Assembly (NCBI GenBank): GCA_902495075.1
Contig: CABUVO010000003.1
Span: forward strand, 62,001 to 126,000
DNA from: an uncultured Porphyromonadaceae bacterium
Lineage (GTDB): Bacteria > Bacteroidota > Bacteroidia > Bacteroidales > Muribaculaceae
Direction of reading: 5' to 3'
DNA length: 64,000 nucleotides
The number at the start of each line of letters is the position of its first letter. Positions within the stretch are counted from its first letter, which is position 1. A program made the position numbers and the translations under genes. Under the pieces are notes generated by a model that was not told the DNA's origin, made no database searches, and saw nothing but the letters and a program-made list of their open reading frames with translations. Positions 38,201 through 45,545 of the stretch are shown here, piece by piece.

Positions 38201-39702
38201 ATGCATACAATGCAATAGTTTATCGCACAGGAATGCAGTTACGGTCTCAGCAAGAGTTGCGCAAAATAATCAGCACAAGCAACAACCCGGAAATCCGGGC
38301 ACTCGCCGATTCAATAGCTATGCTTCATGCTCAAAAGAAACAAATCTCCATAACACCGGAAATGTGGACTACACAAGAAGGAATTGAACTAAACAATCGC
38401 TCTGCCAGAATCTCATTCACTTTGGAGAATTTGGAAATGCAGCTGCTCGACCTTACCGCCGACATCCGCGAGAAAAATAATCCTGACATCACATGGCAGA
38501 TGGTGCGGGATGCGTTGAAGCCTTCACAAGTTGCTGTTGAATTCCTTTTCTCCCAATCTCATATAATGGCTTTGGTTTTGACTCCAGGATGTGATACGCC
38601 GCGGGCTGTAACGTTATGCAAATGGAAAGATCTCTCTGACGCTCTTGATGCGCTTAAAACAAAAAACTCAGCATCTCTCGCAAAACGATTATACCGGTCG
38701 CAATCTTCCGTCAATCTCTACTCTATGCTATGGGAGCCTTTGGAATCGGTATTGGGATCTGCCAAGACTGTCTATTTCAACGCTCCGGGTATTCTACATT
38801 CGATAGCTTTCAATGCCATCGAAATGCCGGACGGCAGTTATCTTATCGACAAATATGACCTGCGGCAACTCACCACCACTGCGCAAATCACCTTCCCTGA
38901 GGATGAACGTGCACCCAAGTCTGCCGGACTTTTGGGAGATGTGATCTTCGACCCTTCGCAGGCAAAACTTGCGGGAATCATACCTGACGTCACCGGTGAG
39001 AGAGCCATCGAAGATGACTATGCTCTAGATGAATTCGACAGCCGAGGCGTGTCGCGTCAGTATTTCCGTTATCTCCCCTTCACCGGTAAGGAACTGAAGG
39101 AAATCTCATCCACGTTCGGACAGCAGAAGGTAAAGATGATTGTACGTGAGAATGCCACCGAAAGTGAACTGCGCAATCTCTGCGACGCTTCACCCGAAGT
39201 GCTCCATCTCGCCACTCATGGATTCTTCATCTCATCCGAGCAGGATGCACTTCACGTGCCTTTCATGAGACGGTATTCCTCGCTTGTTGGATCGGCAATG
39301 CAACGTTCCGGCGTGGCACTTGCCAACGCAGAAGCCACTTGGAAAGGAACCGAGGAACTGCCTGAGAACAACGACGGCATTCTCACAGCCAATGAAGTGT
39401 CAAATCTCAATCTTAAGAATACACGTCTGGTCACGCTTTCGGCTTGCGAGACAGCATTAGGCGCATACAATTTCGAGGGAATACACGGGCTCACAAGAGG
39501 TTTCAAGCAGGCGGGAGCCAAGTCGCTATTAGTAAGTCTATGGAGCGTCAACGACCAATCTACAGCCACCTTCATGACTGAGTTTTATCGCCACTGGATA
39601 GAAAACGGCGACAGACATGCCGCTTATCGCAGTGCTGTCGCCGCCGTTCGAGAGAAATATCCGTCACCCTTCTATTGGGCACCTTTCATTCTGCTGGATT
39701 GA
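35272..39702 (+). CDS. Exported TPR-CHAT protein (caspase-like fold)
   Basis: 1,476 residues from the ATG at 35272 (a GTG at 35266 is possible). The N-terminus is a signal peptide (IIFILFFFSCVLGMAEV). Roughly residues 30-1050 are helical repeats of tetratricopeptide type, clearest at MEMGYLYNHINMHDDALVMF and KAEAYMQKALAIS. The C-terminal CHAT domain has the catalytic dyad candidates His1316 in LHLATHGFFIS and Cys1392 in VTLSACETALG, then GLTRGFKQAGAKSLLVSLW. CHAT domains are clan CD proteases; some have fixed protein targets, as in the Craspase effector. Its target here is unknown. Export makes an outer-envelope role likely. Confidence 0.88.
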   Translation: MRATIIFILFFFSCVLGMAEVSTPFEAIRQHREWMSKNTPKPETLSDEDLMLHAQQIIDLRLQEPEAFDILVAASKKVPEVEAYINWTATLDCDTLFHRKRDAFRGMADFLDTTHPGCYGARKIRTSWLGVESIYRDVIPEFDKLIKEQEKTCNKNSSKREKALLLLMRMAKFQCRATLEQVDNPLHYPEMWEIEDEVLKLYPIASSDIDADRIDLYTEIASLKSMPQTDSNVRLMLEEDRDPFDNRTMYQYIGKYRDYQCNSGYYLEKAFELSSKIFGDFHPCTATVSYFHTQFNVHNTVMDEDLADNVRNLNDYFSFYYPSRSLEAKTVRTLKALADQILTGNANIDSDISDILYVTGLTYGNDNTYYLNTLSLLTTFQIFNSTDYKSCLDNYENQCKNICKDILHQSYWMAYNCATMKDRDPGEGVRRMSILKDNYLKYHDGSAISVTLGNELADFYNLSAYDPVTSSEIHKTLLQDTEKLYGRPSAMYYQEALVSHIVSNNGQKADEINNLNNLIKEVEKEQFTGKNFILRHMRAQKAAYFWLCNQYENAHKAYQELFAVTPDKRIILLERIRDAQCRVLANIDKHNIDAVTKELRKEIDDENQNYLSPGIFMEMGYLYNHINMHDDALVMFEKALEAHNYQTASFDDEYLEISQQLASLYKITGNRVAAARLITKDRELIRNSHLLTPSPQIVNYVIDGYYRATGNNDFNSAFLYLSTAWNLIDRMVTSSGKSDYILYTSGVTICQAFTHLAYKIKASIKEAKESMGEDDFAEYSSVLTQLDEQFMQVFPTIRDGMLEMEERFPSVDYDYKTNPNYLSLLKALSTYYVACEPDLNKAEAYMQKALAISDNPFDRRDVCFDLAGIFNEAGDSTRSKHYMDMAYDITEKNIESMGIEDKARLMSYRFNSAMESGDIPTTSKLAKEIYSENRKMLDRNFQLMSSTEQDQFFNSFGDPAWALTSVLEKEPEKFASDAYNAIVYRTGMQLRSQQELRKIISTSNNPEIRALADSIAMLHAQKKQISITPEMWTTQEGIELNNRSARISFTLENLEMQLLDLTADIREKNNPDITWQMVRDALKPSQVAVEFLFSQSHIMALVLTPGCDTPRAVTLCKWKDLSDALDALKTKNSASLAKRLYRSQSSVNLYSMLWEPLESVLGSAKTVYFNAPGILHSIAFNAIEMPDGSYLIDKYDLRQLTTTAQITFPEDERAPKSAGLLGDVIFDPSQAKLAGIIPDVTGERAIEDDYALDEFDSRGVSRQYFRYLPFTGKELKEISSTFGQQKVKMIVRENATESELRNLCDASPEVLHLATHGFFISSEQDALHVPFMRRYSSLVGSAMQRSGVALANAEATWKGTEELPENNDGILTANEVSNLNLKNTRLVTLSACETALGAYNFEGIHGLTRGFKQAGAKSLLVSLWSVNDQSTATFMTEFYRHWIENGDRHAAYRSAVAAVREKYPSPFYWAPFILLD

Positions 39703-39708
39703 TCAGGA

Positions 39709-40524
39709 TTATTTGGTAGTTTTCGCTGTTTCTGCCGGACGCTTAAAGCCATCCTTCTCGCAGCGCTTTGTCATCGCCTTGATGCGTGCTTCAGTTTCGG
39801 GATGAGAAGAGAACATTTTGTCCATGTAGCTCATCTTGACACCGCCGCCCTGCTCCATCTTCTGGAATTTCTCGAAAGCCATCACCATTCCCCAAGGATT
39901 GCGACCTTTCGACACAAGGAAGTCATATCCGCAGTTATCAGCCTCTTTCTCCTGTTTCTGTGAGAACTTGGCACCGATAAGCGACTCTCCAAGCGTGCCG
40001 AGCTGAGAATCCGTCAGCGCAGCCACCTTGCTGCTGGCAGCACCGGCTGCATCCTTCAAAGCACCTGTAAGCAACTGCTGGCGGAATGCATTCTTGGAAT
40101 GATGTTTCATCACATGTCCGATCTCATGACCGATAATGCCCATAAGCTCGTCATCGCTCATAATGTCCATAAGAGAAGAAAAAACACGCACGCTGCCGTC
40201 TGGACATGCAAATGCATTAACATCCACTACATGGTAAACCTTGAAATTCAATGGTATTCCATCTGCATCTGTGATTCCTTCTGTTAGTTTACGGAGTCTT
40301 TGGGTGTAGGGATTGTCTTCAGGAAGCACAGGATTGTTCTTATCCATCCAGTCTACCGATTCTTTCACATAACTTGCCATCTGCGCATCGGTAAGAGTTG
40401 CTGCCTGAACGGCTTTAGCACCTGCACTTACAGCTTTTTTCAGATTGAACTGAGCCGAAACAGGCATTGCACAACACAGCATAAATAACGCCATGAACAA
40501 TTTTATCGTCAGTTTTTTCATCAC
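39709..40524 (-). CDS. Exported M48-family zinc metalloprotease
   Basis: 271 residues with signal peptide (LFMLCCAMPVSAQ). The zinc motif HEIGH (residues 133-137) lies in GIIGHEIGHVMKHH, and the third ligand probably in QEKEADNCGYDFL. The C-terminal SSHPETEARIKAM is the usual M48 finishing motif. Proteins of this size resemble BepA/LoiP-type periplasmic proteases that police outer-membrane proteins. It is convergent with the CHAT gene, with 6 bases between the stops. Confidence 0.92.
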   Translation of the reverse strand: MMKKLTIKLFMALFMLCCAMPVSAQFNLKKAVSAGAKAVQAATLTDAQMASYVKESVDWMDKNNPVLPEDNPYTQRLRKLTEGITDADGIPLNFKVYHVVDVNAFACPDGSVRVFSSLMDIMSDDELMGIIGHEIGHVMKHHSKNAFRQQLLTGALKDAAGAASSKVAALTDSQLGTLGESLIGAKFSQKQEKEADNCGYDFLVSKGRNPWGMVMAFEKFQKMEQGGGVKMSYMDKMFSSHPETEARIKAMTKRCEKDGFKRPAETAKTTK

Positions 40525-40590
40525 AAAAAATTTTTATAATTTTGGTTTAAATTTGATTTACGCAGTGCAAAATTAAAATAACTTAAAAAC

Positions 40591-41157
40591 ATGGGCAAAC
40601 TTTCGGGCAGAAATATCGGCAGGGGAATAGTTGCCGGATTCCTTCTGTTTTTAATGCTTGGGGCTTATGGCGCAGCTATCACGCTACACAGCAGGACACT
40701 GATATCCTGGTGGATACCACTTCTCATAGCATTCTGTCTTGCGGCACTAACAGGAATCGTGATGTGGAAATCATGGCGTTGGCTCACCGATTCCGGTTCA
40801 TTTATTCTGAACTACATTTGCCACGTTGTCTTTTCCTGCGGGATATTTCTCACGGCAATCTACGGACTCAACTTTTGTTTTTCCCACGAAGACACAGCAA
40901 AAACACAACAAGTCACTGTTGAGTGTAAATACACAAAAACACGACATCACCAAAAACGCGTTTCTCGTCGCGTATATACTCAAGGCACCCCCTACTACGT
41001 ATATTATTTCAGATTAAGGTTTGAAGACGGCACGGAGAAAGATATCAACGTTCAGCGCGAACGTTACAACCGCACCCGCTACGGCTCCACAATCACCATC
41101 TCCACTCAGACCGGACTCCTCGGCGTCCCCGTCATCAAACCCTACAATTCCATCTGA
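40591..41157 (+). CDS. Hypothetical membrane protein with soluble C-terminal domain
   Basis: 188 residues with three hydrophobic segments (about 12-34, 39-60 and 72-96) followed by a basic linker (TKTRHHQKRVSRRVY). A beta-rich tail follows (YYVYYFRLRFEDGTEKDINV, then GLLGVPVIKPY). It is divergent from the protease gene. I do not recognise the family. Confidence 0.6.
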   Translation: MGKLSGRNIGRGIVAGFLLFLMLGAYGAAITLHSRTLISWWIPLLIAFCLAALTGIVMWKSWRWLTDSGSFILNYICHVVFSCGIFLTAIYGLNFCFSHEDTAKTQQVTVECKYTKTRHHQKRVSRRVYTQGTPYYVYYFRLRFEDGTEKDINVQRERYNRTRYGSTITISTQTGLLGVPVIKPYNSI

Positions 41158-41262
41158 CTCTCCTACCCTCTGATCCTACCTATCCTCTCTCCCCATCCAC
41201 ATCCCTCCCTATCCCGCCCCATTCAGCCCCATCTCCGCCCCATTTCCGCCCTAACCCCCTAT
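41158..41262 (+). repeat. C-rich tract upstream of rpsA
   Basis: A pyrimidine-rich stretch of degenerate CCCCAT/CCGCCCC units, including CCCCATTCAGCCCC. A related tract lies downstream of rpsA at 43294-43373. The complementary strand is G-run rich. Confidence 0.6.
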
Positions 41263-41278
41263 AAATCCGCAAATTTAT

Positions 41279-41309
41279 TTTGCAATTCGCAAAAAATAGA
41301 TTAACTTTG
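41279..41309 (+). promoter_or_regulatory. Canonical promoter of rpsA
   Basis: TTTG (41279-41282), a 19-base spacer and TAACTTTG (41302-41309) match the Bacteroidota primary promoter. The predicted leader is about 135 bases. Confidence 0.8.
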
Positions 41310-41451
41310 CGGAGTTATTGCGCATTGTGCGCAAACAAAGAGAATTAATTAACATATTTATTAACCAATTTTTTGCGTGTTCATCCCCGAGCCGGATCCA
41401 CTCCGCAACCGAGGAAGACGCGCACAAACAAAAAACAACAGTTCATTTATA

Positions 41452-43242
41452 ATGGCTGAAACAAAAGTACAGACCGCCATCGAAGACTTCGACTGGGAAG
41501 CATACGAAAATGGCGAGACAGCTGGTTCGAAGAACCGTCAGGAACTTACCAACACTTATGACGAGTCTCTTAAGACAGCTAAAGAAAACGAGGTAGTGAC
41601 CGGCACCGTTAAGTCGATCTCAAAACGTGAGGTTCGCGTAGACATCGGCATGAAATCAGATGCCATCATCCCCGTAAGCGAATTCCGCTACAATCCCGAT
41701 CTCAAAGTTGGCGACGAAGTGGAAGTATACATCGAGACTCTCGAAGACAAAAACGGACAGCTCCGTCTCTCTCACAAGAAAGCTTGCCAGACCCGCAGCT
41801 GGGATCGTGTCAACGAGGCTCTTGAGAAAGATGAAATCATCAAGGGTTATGTCAAGAGCCGCACTAAGGGCGGTATGATCGTAGATGTCTTCGGCATCGA
41901 GGCGTTCCTCCCCGGCTCACAGATCGACGTTCGTCCTATCCGCGACTACGACGTATTTGTTGACAAGACCATGGAATTCAAGGTTGTCAAGATCAACCAG
42001 GAATACAAGAATGTTGTTGTGAGCCACAAAGCCCTCATCGAGGCAGAGCTCGAACAGCAGAAGAAAGAAATCATCTCCAAGCTGGAGAAAGGACAAGTGC
42101 TCGAAGGCAAGGTCAAGAACATCACTCCTTATGGTGTATTCGTCGACCTCGGCGGTGTTGACGGTCTCGTCCACATCACCGACCTCAGCTGGGGCAGAGT
42201 GTCAGATCCCCGCGAGGTTGTTGAGCTCGACCAGGACATCAAGGTCGTTATCATCGACTTCGACGACGAGAAGAAGCGTATCGCACTCGGTCTCAAGCAG
42301 CTCATGCCCCATCCTTGGGATAACCTCGATCCCAACCTCAAAGTTGGCGATCACGTTCACGGTAAAGTTGTCGTTATGGCAGACTACGGTGCATTCGTTG
42401 AGGTTCAGCCGGGCGTAGAGGGTCTCGTTCACGTAAGCGAGATGAGCTGGAGCCAGCACCTCCGCAGCGCTCAGGACTTCCTCAAAGTGGGCGACGAAAT
42501 CGAGGCAGTTGTCCTCACTCTCGACCGCGACGAGCGCAAGATGAGCCTCGGCCTCAAGCAGCTTAAGAAAGATCCTTGGGAGAACATCGAGGAGAAATAT
42601 GCTATCGGCAGCCGCCACACAGCAAAAGTTCGCAACTTCACCAACTTCGGTGTATTTGTTGAGATCGAAGAAGGCGTTGACGGTCTTATCCACATCTCCG
42701 ACCTCTCTTGGACCAAGAAGATCAAACACCCCTCTGAGTTCACTCAGGTTGGCAACGACATCGAGGTTCAGGTTCTTGAGATCGACAAAGACAACCGTCG
42801 TCTCTCTCTCGGCCACAAACAGCTCGAAGAGAATCCCTGGGATGTATTTGAGACTATCTACACTGTAGGCTCAATCCACGAGGGCACAATCACCGAAGTT
42901 ATGGACAAGGGTGCAGTTATCTCACTCCCCCACGGAGTTGAAGGTTTCGCTACTCCCAAACACCTCGTTAAAGAGGATGGCACACAGGCTAAACTCAACG
43001 AGAAACTTGACTTCAAAGTGATCGAATTCAACAAAGACAGCAAACGCATCATCCTCAGCCACAGCCGCATCGCTGAAGACGCCAACAAACCTGAGCGTCG
43101 CGAGAAACCTGCAGCACGCAAGGCTCCCAAGGCAGCCGCTGAGACTGCAGCAGCTCCCGCTATCGAGAAAACAACTCTCGGAGACCTCGGCGCTCTTCAG
43201 GCTCTCAAAGAGCAGATGCAGAAACAGGAGAAGAAAGGCTAA
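41452..43242 (+). CDS. rpsA: 30S ribosomal protein S1
   Basis: 596 residues of six S1/OB repeats, for example EVVTGTVKSISKREVRVDIG, ITPYGVFVDLGGVDGLVHIT and FTNFGVFVEIEEGVDGLIHI. It binds mRNA and assists initiation, which matters in Bacteroidota where Shine-Dalgarno sites are rare. The start at 41452 (MAETKVQTAIEDFDW) matches the usual N-terminus; upstream in-frame codons from 41377 lie within the leader. The strong codon bias (CTC, CGC, AAG) differs from neighbours, as expected for a highly expressed gene. Confidence 0.97.
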   Translation: MAETKVQTAIEDFDWEAYENGETAGSKNRQELTNTYDESLKTAKENEVVTGTVKSISKREVRVDIGMKSDAIIPVSEFRYNPDLKVGDEVEVYIETLEDKNGQLRLSHKKACQTRSWDRVNEALEKDEIIKGYVKSRTKGGMIVDVFGIEAFLPGSQIDVRPIRDYDVFVDKTMEFKVVKINQEYKNVVVSHKALIEAELEQQKKEIISKLEKGQVLEGKVKNITPYGVFVDLGGVDGLVHITDLSWGRVSDPREVVELDQDIKVVIIDFDDEKKRIALGLKQLMPHPWDNLDPNLKVGDHVHGKVVVMADYGAFVEVQPGVEGLVHVSEMSWSQHLRSAQDFLKVGDEIEAVVLTLDRDERKMSLGLKQLKKDPWENIEEKYAIGSRHTAKVRNFTNFGVFVEIEEGVDGLIHISDLSWTKKIKHPSEFTQVGNDIEVQVLEIDKDNRRLSLGHKQLEENPWDVFETIYTVGSIHEGTITEVMDKGAVISLPHGVEGFATPKHLVKEDGTQAKLNEKLDFKVIEFNKDSKRIILSHSRIAEDANKPERREKPAARKAPKAAAETAAAPAIEKTTLGDLGALQALKEQMQKQEKKG

Positions 43243-43265
43243 TCCCTTTTAGCTCTAAATAAAGA

Positions 43266-43294
43266 AAAGGCTTGCCTCTCGGCAAGCCTTTTTT
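43266..43294 (+). terminator. Rho-independent terminator of rpsA
   Basis: AAAGGCTTGCC pairs with GGCAAGCCTTT around a four-base loop and runs into TTTTTT, 24 bases after the stop. Confidence 0.93.
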
Positions 43295-43373
43295 CATCCC
43301 CTCCTCCCCCATATCTCTCCCCATCCCCATTCAGCCCTATACCGCCCCATCCCTCCCCATATCCCCCATCTCA
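43294..43373 (+). repeat. C-rich tract downstream of rpsA
   Basis: Pyrimidine-rich, with runs CCCCTCC, CCCCCAT, CCCCATCCCCATTCAGCCC and CCCCCATC. It resembles the upstream tract at 41158-41262 and is G-quadruplex prone on the minus strand. Confidence 0.6.
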
Positions 43374-43444
43374 AAAACAAAAATCCCGAAATATTCTCTA
43401 AAATTTAAAAAGATTTTGTAACTTTACGAATTAAAATAGAAGAT

Positions 43445-43777
43445 ATGAGATTTCTGACCGGATATATTCTTGCAGCCATGGCGTGTATCGCCCTGGCAGG
43501 GACGGCATACGCCTCTCCCGGAGGATGGGAACCGGCAAAAACCGAACAGGTCTCAACAGCCAAATCGGTGATGAAAGATGCAGACTTAGAGGTGAAAGCC
43601 TCTCCCGGCATCATCATAGTCAGCACTAATCATCAGGTTCAGATCAAAGTCTTCACAATCCTTGGGCGACTCGTGAACAGTGAGACCCTCCCGCCAGGCA
43701 CATCCCGGCTCCAGCTTCCCACGCATGGGGTCTACATCGTCAAGGTAGGCGACCTTACATGCAAGGTCGCTGTTTAA
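43445..43777 (+). CDS. Small secreted protein consisting of a type IX sorting-like domain
   Basis: 110 residues. A signal peptide (FLTGYILAAMACIALAGTAYA) and a short linker lead into a 60-residue beta domain (IIIVSTNHQVQIKVFTILGR, then GVYIVKVGDLTCKVAV). This has the consensus of type IX secretion C-terminal domains: the GR turn, the GVYIV strand and the final KV-V strand. No cargo domain is present. A promoter-like TAACTTTA lies at 43419-43426. It could be a remnant of a larger secreted protein or a functional stand-alone domain; the frame is intact. Confidence 0.72.
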   Translation: MRFLTGYILAAMACIALAGTAYASPGGWEPAKTEQVSTAKSVMKDADLEVKASPGIIIVSTNHQVQIKVFTILGRLVNSETLPPGTSRLQLPTHGVYIVKVGDLTCKVAV

Positions 43778-43816
43778 CAGGCAACATACTAAAGACCAAC
43801 CTATACCAACATACAC

Positions 43817-44851
43817 ATGGAAACACCCGACATTAAATGGGAAGAACTTCCTTTTGGATATGTTCCCACCGACTACAATGTTAGATGCACATTTAAAGAT
43901 GGCAAATGGGGCGAAATCGAAGTCAGCGACTCCGAATACATACCCCTTCACATCGCGGCAACCTGTCTCCACTACGGACAGGAATCATTTGAAGGACTGA
44001 AAGCCTTCCGTGGCAAAGACGGCAAAGTGAGAGTCTTCCGCATGGAAGAAAATGCTCGCCGTTTCATCCGCAGTGCCGAAGGCATCAAAATGGCACCCAT
44101 GCCCGAAGAACTTTTCTGCGAGATGGTGCGTAAAGTCGTAAAACTCAACGAGCGCTTTATCCCTCCCTATGGTTCAGGAGCATCGCTCTATATCCGTCCC
44201 TTCGAGATTGGACTTTCACCGCGCGTCGGCGTAAAACCCGCTGATGAATACATGGTGGTGATGCTCGTCACCCCTGTAGGTCCCTACTTCAAGACCGGCT
44301 TCAAACCCTGCAAGGTTTGCCTCTCGCGTGAATACGACCGCGTTGCTCCGAAAGGCACCGGCTCCATCAAGATCGGTGGCAACTACGCCGCTTCTCTCGT
44401 GGCAGGAGAAAGAGCTCATGATCTCGGATATGCCGTAATGCTCTATCTCGATCCTAAAGAGAAGAAATATCTTGATGAATGCGGAGCCGCAAACTTCTTC
44501 GCAATCCGCGGTAACAGCTACATCACTCCCGCGAGCGAATCGATCCTCCCATCGATCACCAATATGAGTCTCCGCAAACTTGCCGAAGAACTCGGCATGA
44601 CTGTGGAACGCCGTCATGTTCCTTACGAAGAGCTTGGAACGTTCGAAGAAACAGGCAATTGCGGCACAGCTGCAGTGATTTCGCCTATAGGAGAGATCCA
44701 TGATCTGGACAACGGAAATGTATTCACCTATTGTCCCGACGGGAAGCCCGGACCGAAATCCACAATGCTCTATAATAAGCTTCGTGGCATTCAGCTTGGC
44801 GAGGAACCGGATACTAACGGATGGTGTGAAATCATCGAATTCAATGACTGA
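43817..44851 (+). CDS. ilvE: Branched-chain amino acid aminotransferase
   Basis: 344 residues of fold-type IV PLP aminotransferase, catalysing the last step of valine, leucine and isoleucine synthesis. LHYGQESFEGLKAFR is near the N-terminus. The PLP lysine is Lys185 in GSIKIGGNYAASL. The EECGAAN-type block is present as LDECGAANFFAI. GNCGTAAVISPI matches the phosphate-binding turn. The length is typical. It overlaps the start of the HD-domain gene by 8 bases. Confidence 0.96.
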   Translation: METPDIKWEELPFGYVPTDYNVRCTFKDGKWGEIEVSDSEYIPLHIAATCLHYGQESFEGLKAFRGKDGKVRVFRMEENARRFIRSAEGIKMAPMPEELFCEMVRKVVKLNERFIPPYGSGASLYIRPFEIGLSPRVGVKPADEYMVVMLVTPVGPYFKTGFKPCKVCLSREYDRVAPKGTGSIKIGGNYAASLVAGERAHDLGYAVMLYLDPKEKKYLDECGAANFFAIRGNSYITPASESILPSITNMSLRKLAEELGMTVERRHVPYEELGTFEETGNCGTAAVISPIGEIHDLDNGNVFTYCPDGKPGPKSTMLYNKLRGIQLGEEPDTNGWCEIIEFND

Positions 44852-45383
44852 TCCATTAGAAATTATCAGGAAATATTATAGGCCCGGTTCTCAGCTTTAC
44901 GAAACGCTGGTGATCCACAGCGAAAAAGTGAGAGACAAGGCTTTGGAATGCATCAACCGCAGAGGTCTCGAAGTCGACAAAGACTTCGTTGCCTCTGCGG
45001 CAATGCTTCATGACATTGGGATATTCCGATGCGATGCCCCCGATATATATTGCACAGGATCCCTGCCATACATTTGTCATGGAGTGGAGGGACGCAAGAT
45101 TCTCGAAGCCGAAGGGCTGCCGCGACAAGCCCTTGTATGCGAGCGTCACACAGGTTCGGGACTTACTGTAGAAGACATAATCCGTCAGAACTTGCCTCTA
45201 CCCCATCGCGACATGACACCCCGCTCTCTTGAAGAGAAACTGATATGCTACGCAGATAAATTCTATTCCAAATCCGGAGACATCCGCGCTGAGAAAAGCC
45301 TCGACCGCGTTCTCCGCTCCATGGAGCGCCACGGCGCCGACACGCTCGCCCGATTCCTCGAGTTCCACGCCCTTTTCGGATAA
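44844..45383 (+). CDS. HD-domain phosphohydrolase-like protein
   Basis: 179 residues starting MTDPLEIIRKYY at an ATG inside the ilvE stop region (8-base overlap). The HD motif is in SAAMLHDIGIFRCD (metal-binding His-Asp), with upstream His in ETLVIHSEKV and downstream VCERHTGSG. A conserved Asp in CYADKFYSKS completes the set. It is probably a small metal-dependent phosphohydrolase of the kind often annotated as HDIG-domain protein. The substrate is unknown and the link to branched-chain synthesis is only positional. Confidence 0.85.
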   Translation: MTDPLEIIRKYYRPGSQLYETLVIHSEKVRDKALECINRRGLEVDKDFVASAAMLHDIGIFRCDAPDIYCTGSLPYICHGVEGRKILEAEGLPRQALVCERHTGSGLTVEDIIRQNLPLPHRDMTPRSLEEKLICYADKFYSKSGDIRAEKSLDRVLRSMERHGADTLARFLEFHALFG

Positions 45384-45441
45384 ACACATCCACCACGTGC
45401 AGATAAAAAAATCTTAAAATACCCTCCATTATCCATTATTT

Positions 45442-45473
45442 TTTGGCTAAGTCTGCAATAATATCTAAATTTG
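45442..45473 (+). promoter_or_regulatory. Canonical promoter of lptD
   Basis: TTTG (45442-45445), exactly 20 bases, then TAAATTTG (45466-45473). The leader of about 65 bases contains ACCCCT/AGGGGT inverted words. Confidence 0.8.
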
Positions 45474-45545
45474 CAGGATATATTGCTCTAACACCCCTTC
45501 CCTCAAAATGTCAAGGCAGGGGTCTAACTTGAACATCAGCCGCAA

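Noticed and set aside
35272..39702. CHAT protein as part of a CRISPR-Craspase or gasdermin defence system
   Set aside because: No gRAMP/Cas7-11, gasdermin or other defence gene is adjacent, and the protein carries an export signal.
41377..41451. N-terminal extension of ribosomal protein S1
   Set aside because: The extension is leader sequence; the conserved N-terminus starts at 41452 and a canonical promoter fits that start.
42131..42868. Long open frames on other strands within rpsA
   Set aside because: They are by-products of the biased codon use of rpsA, which itself shows six S1 repeats.
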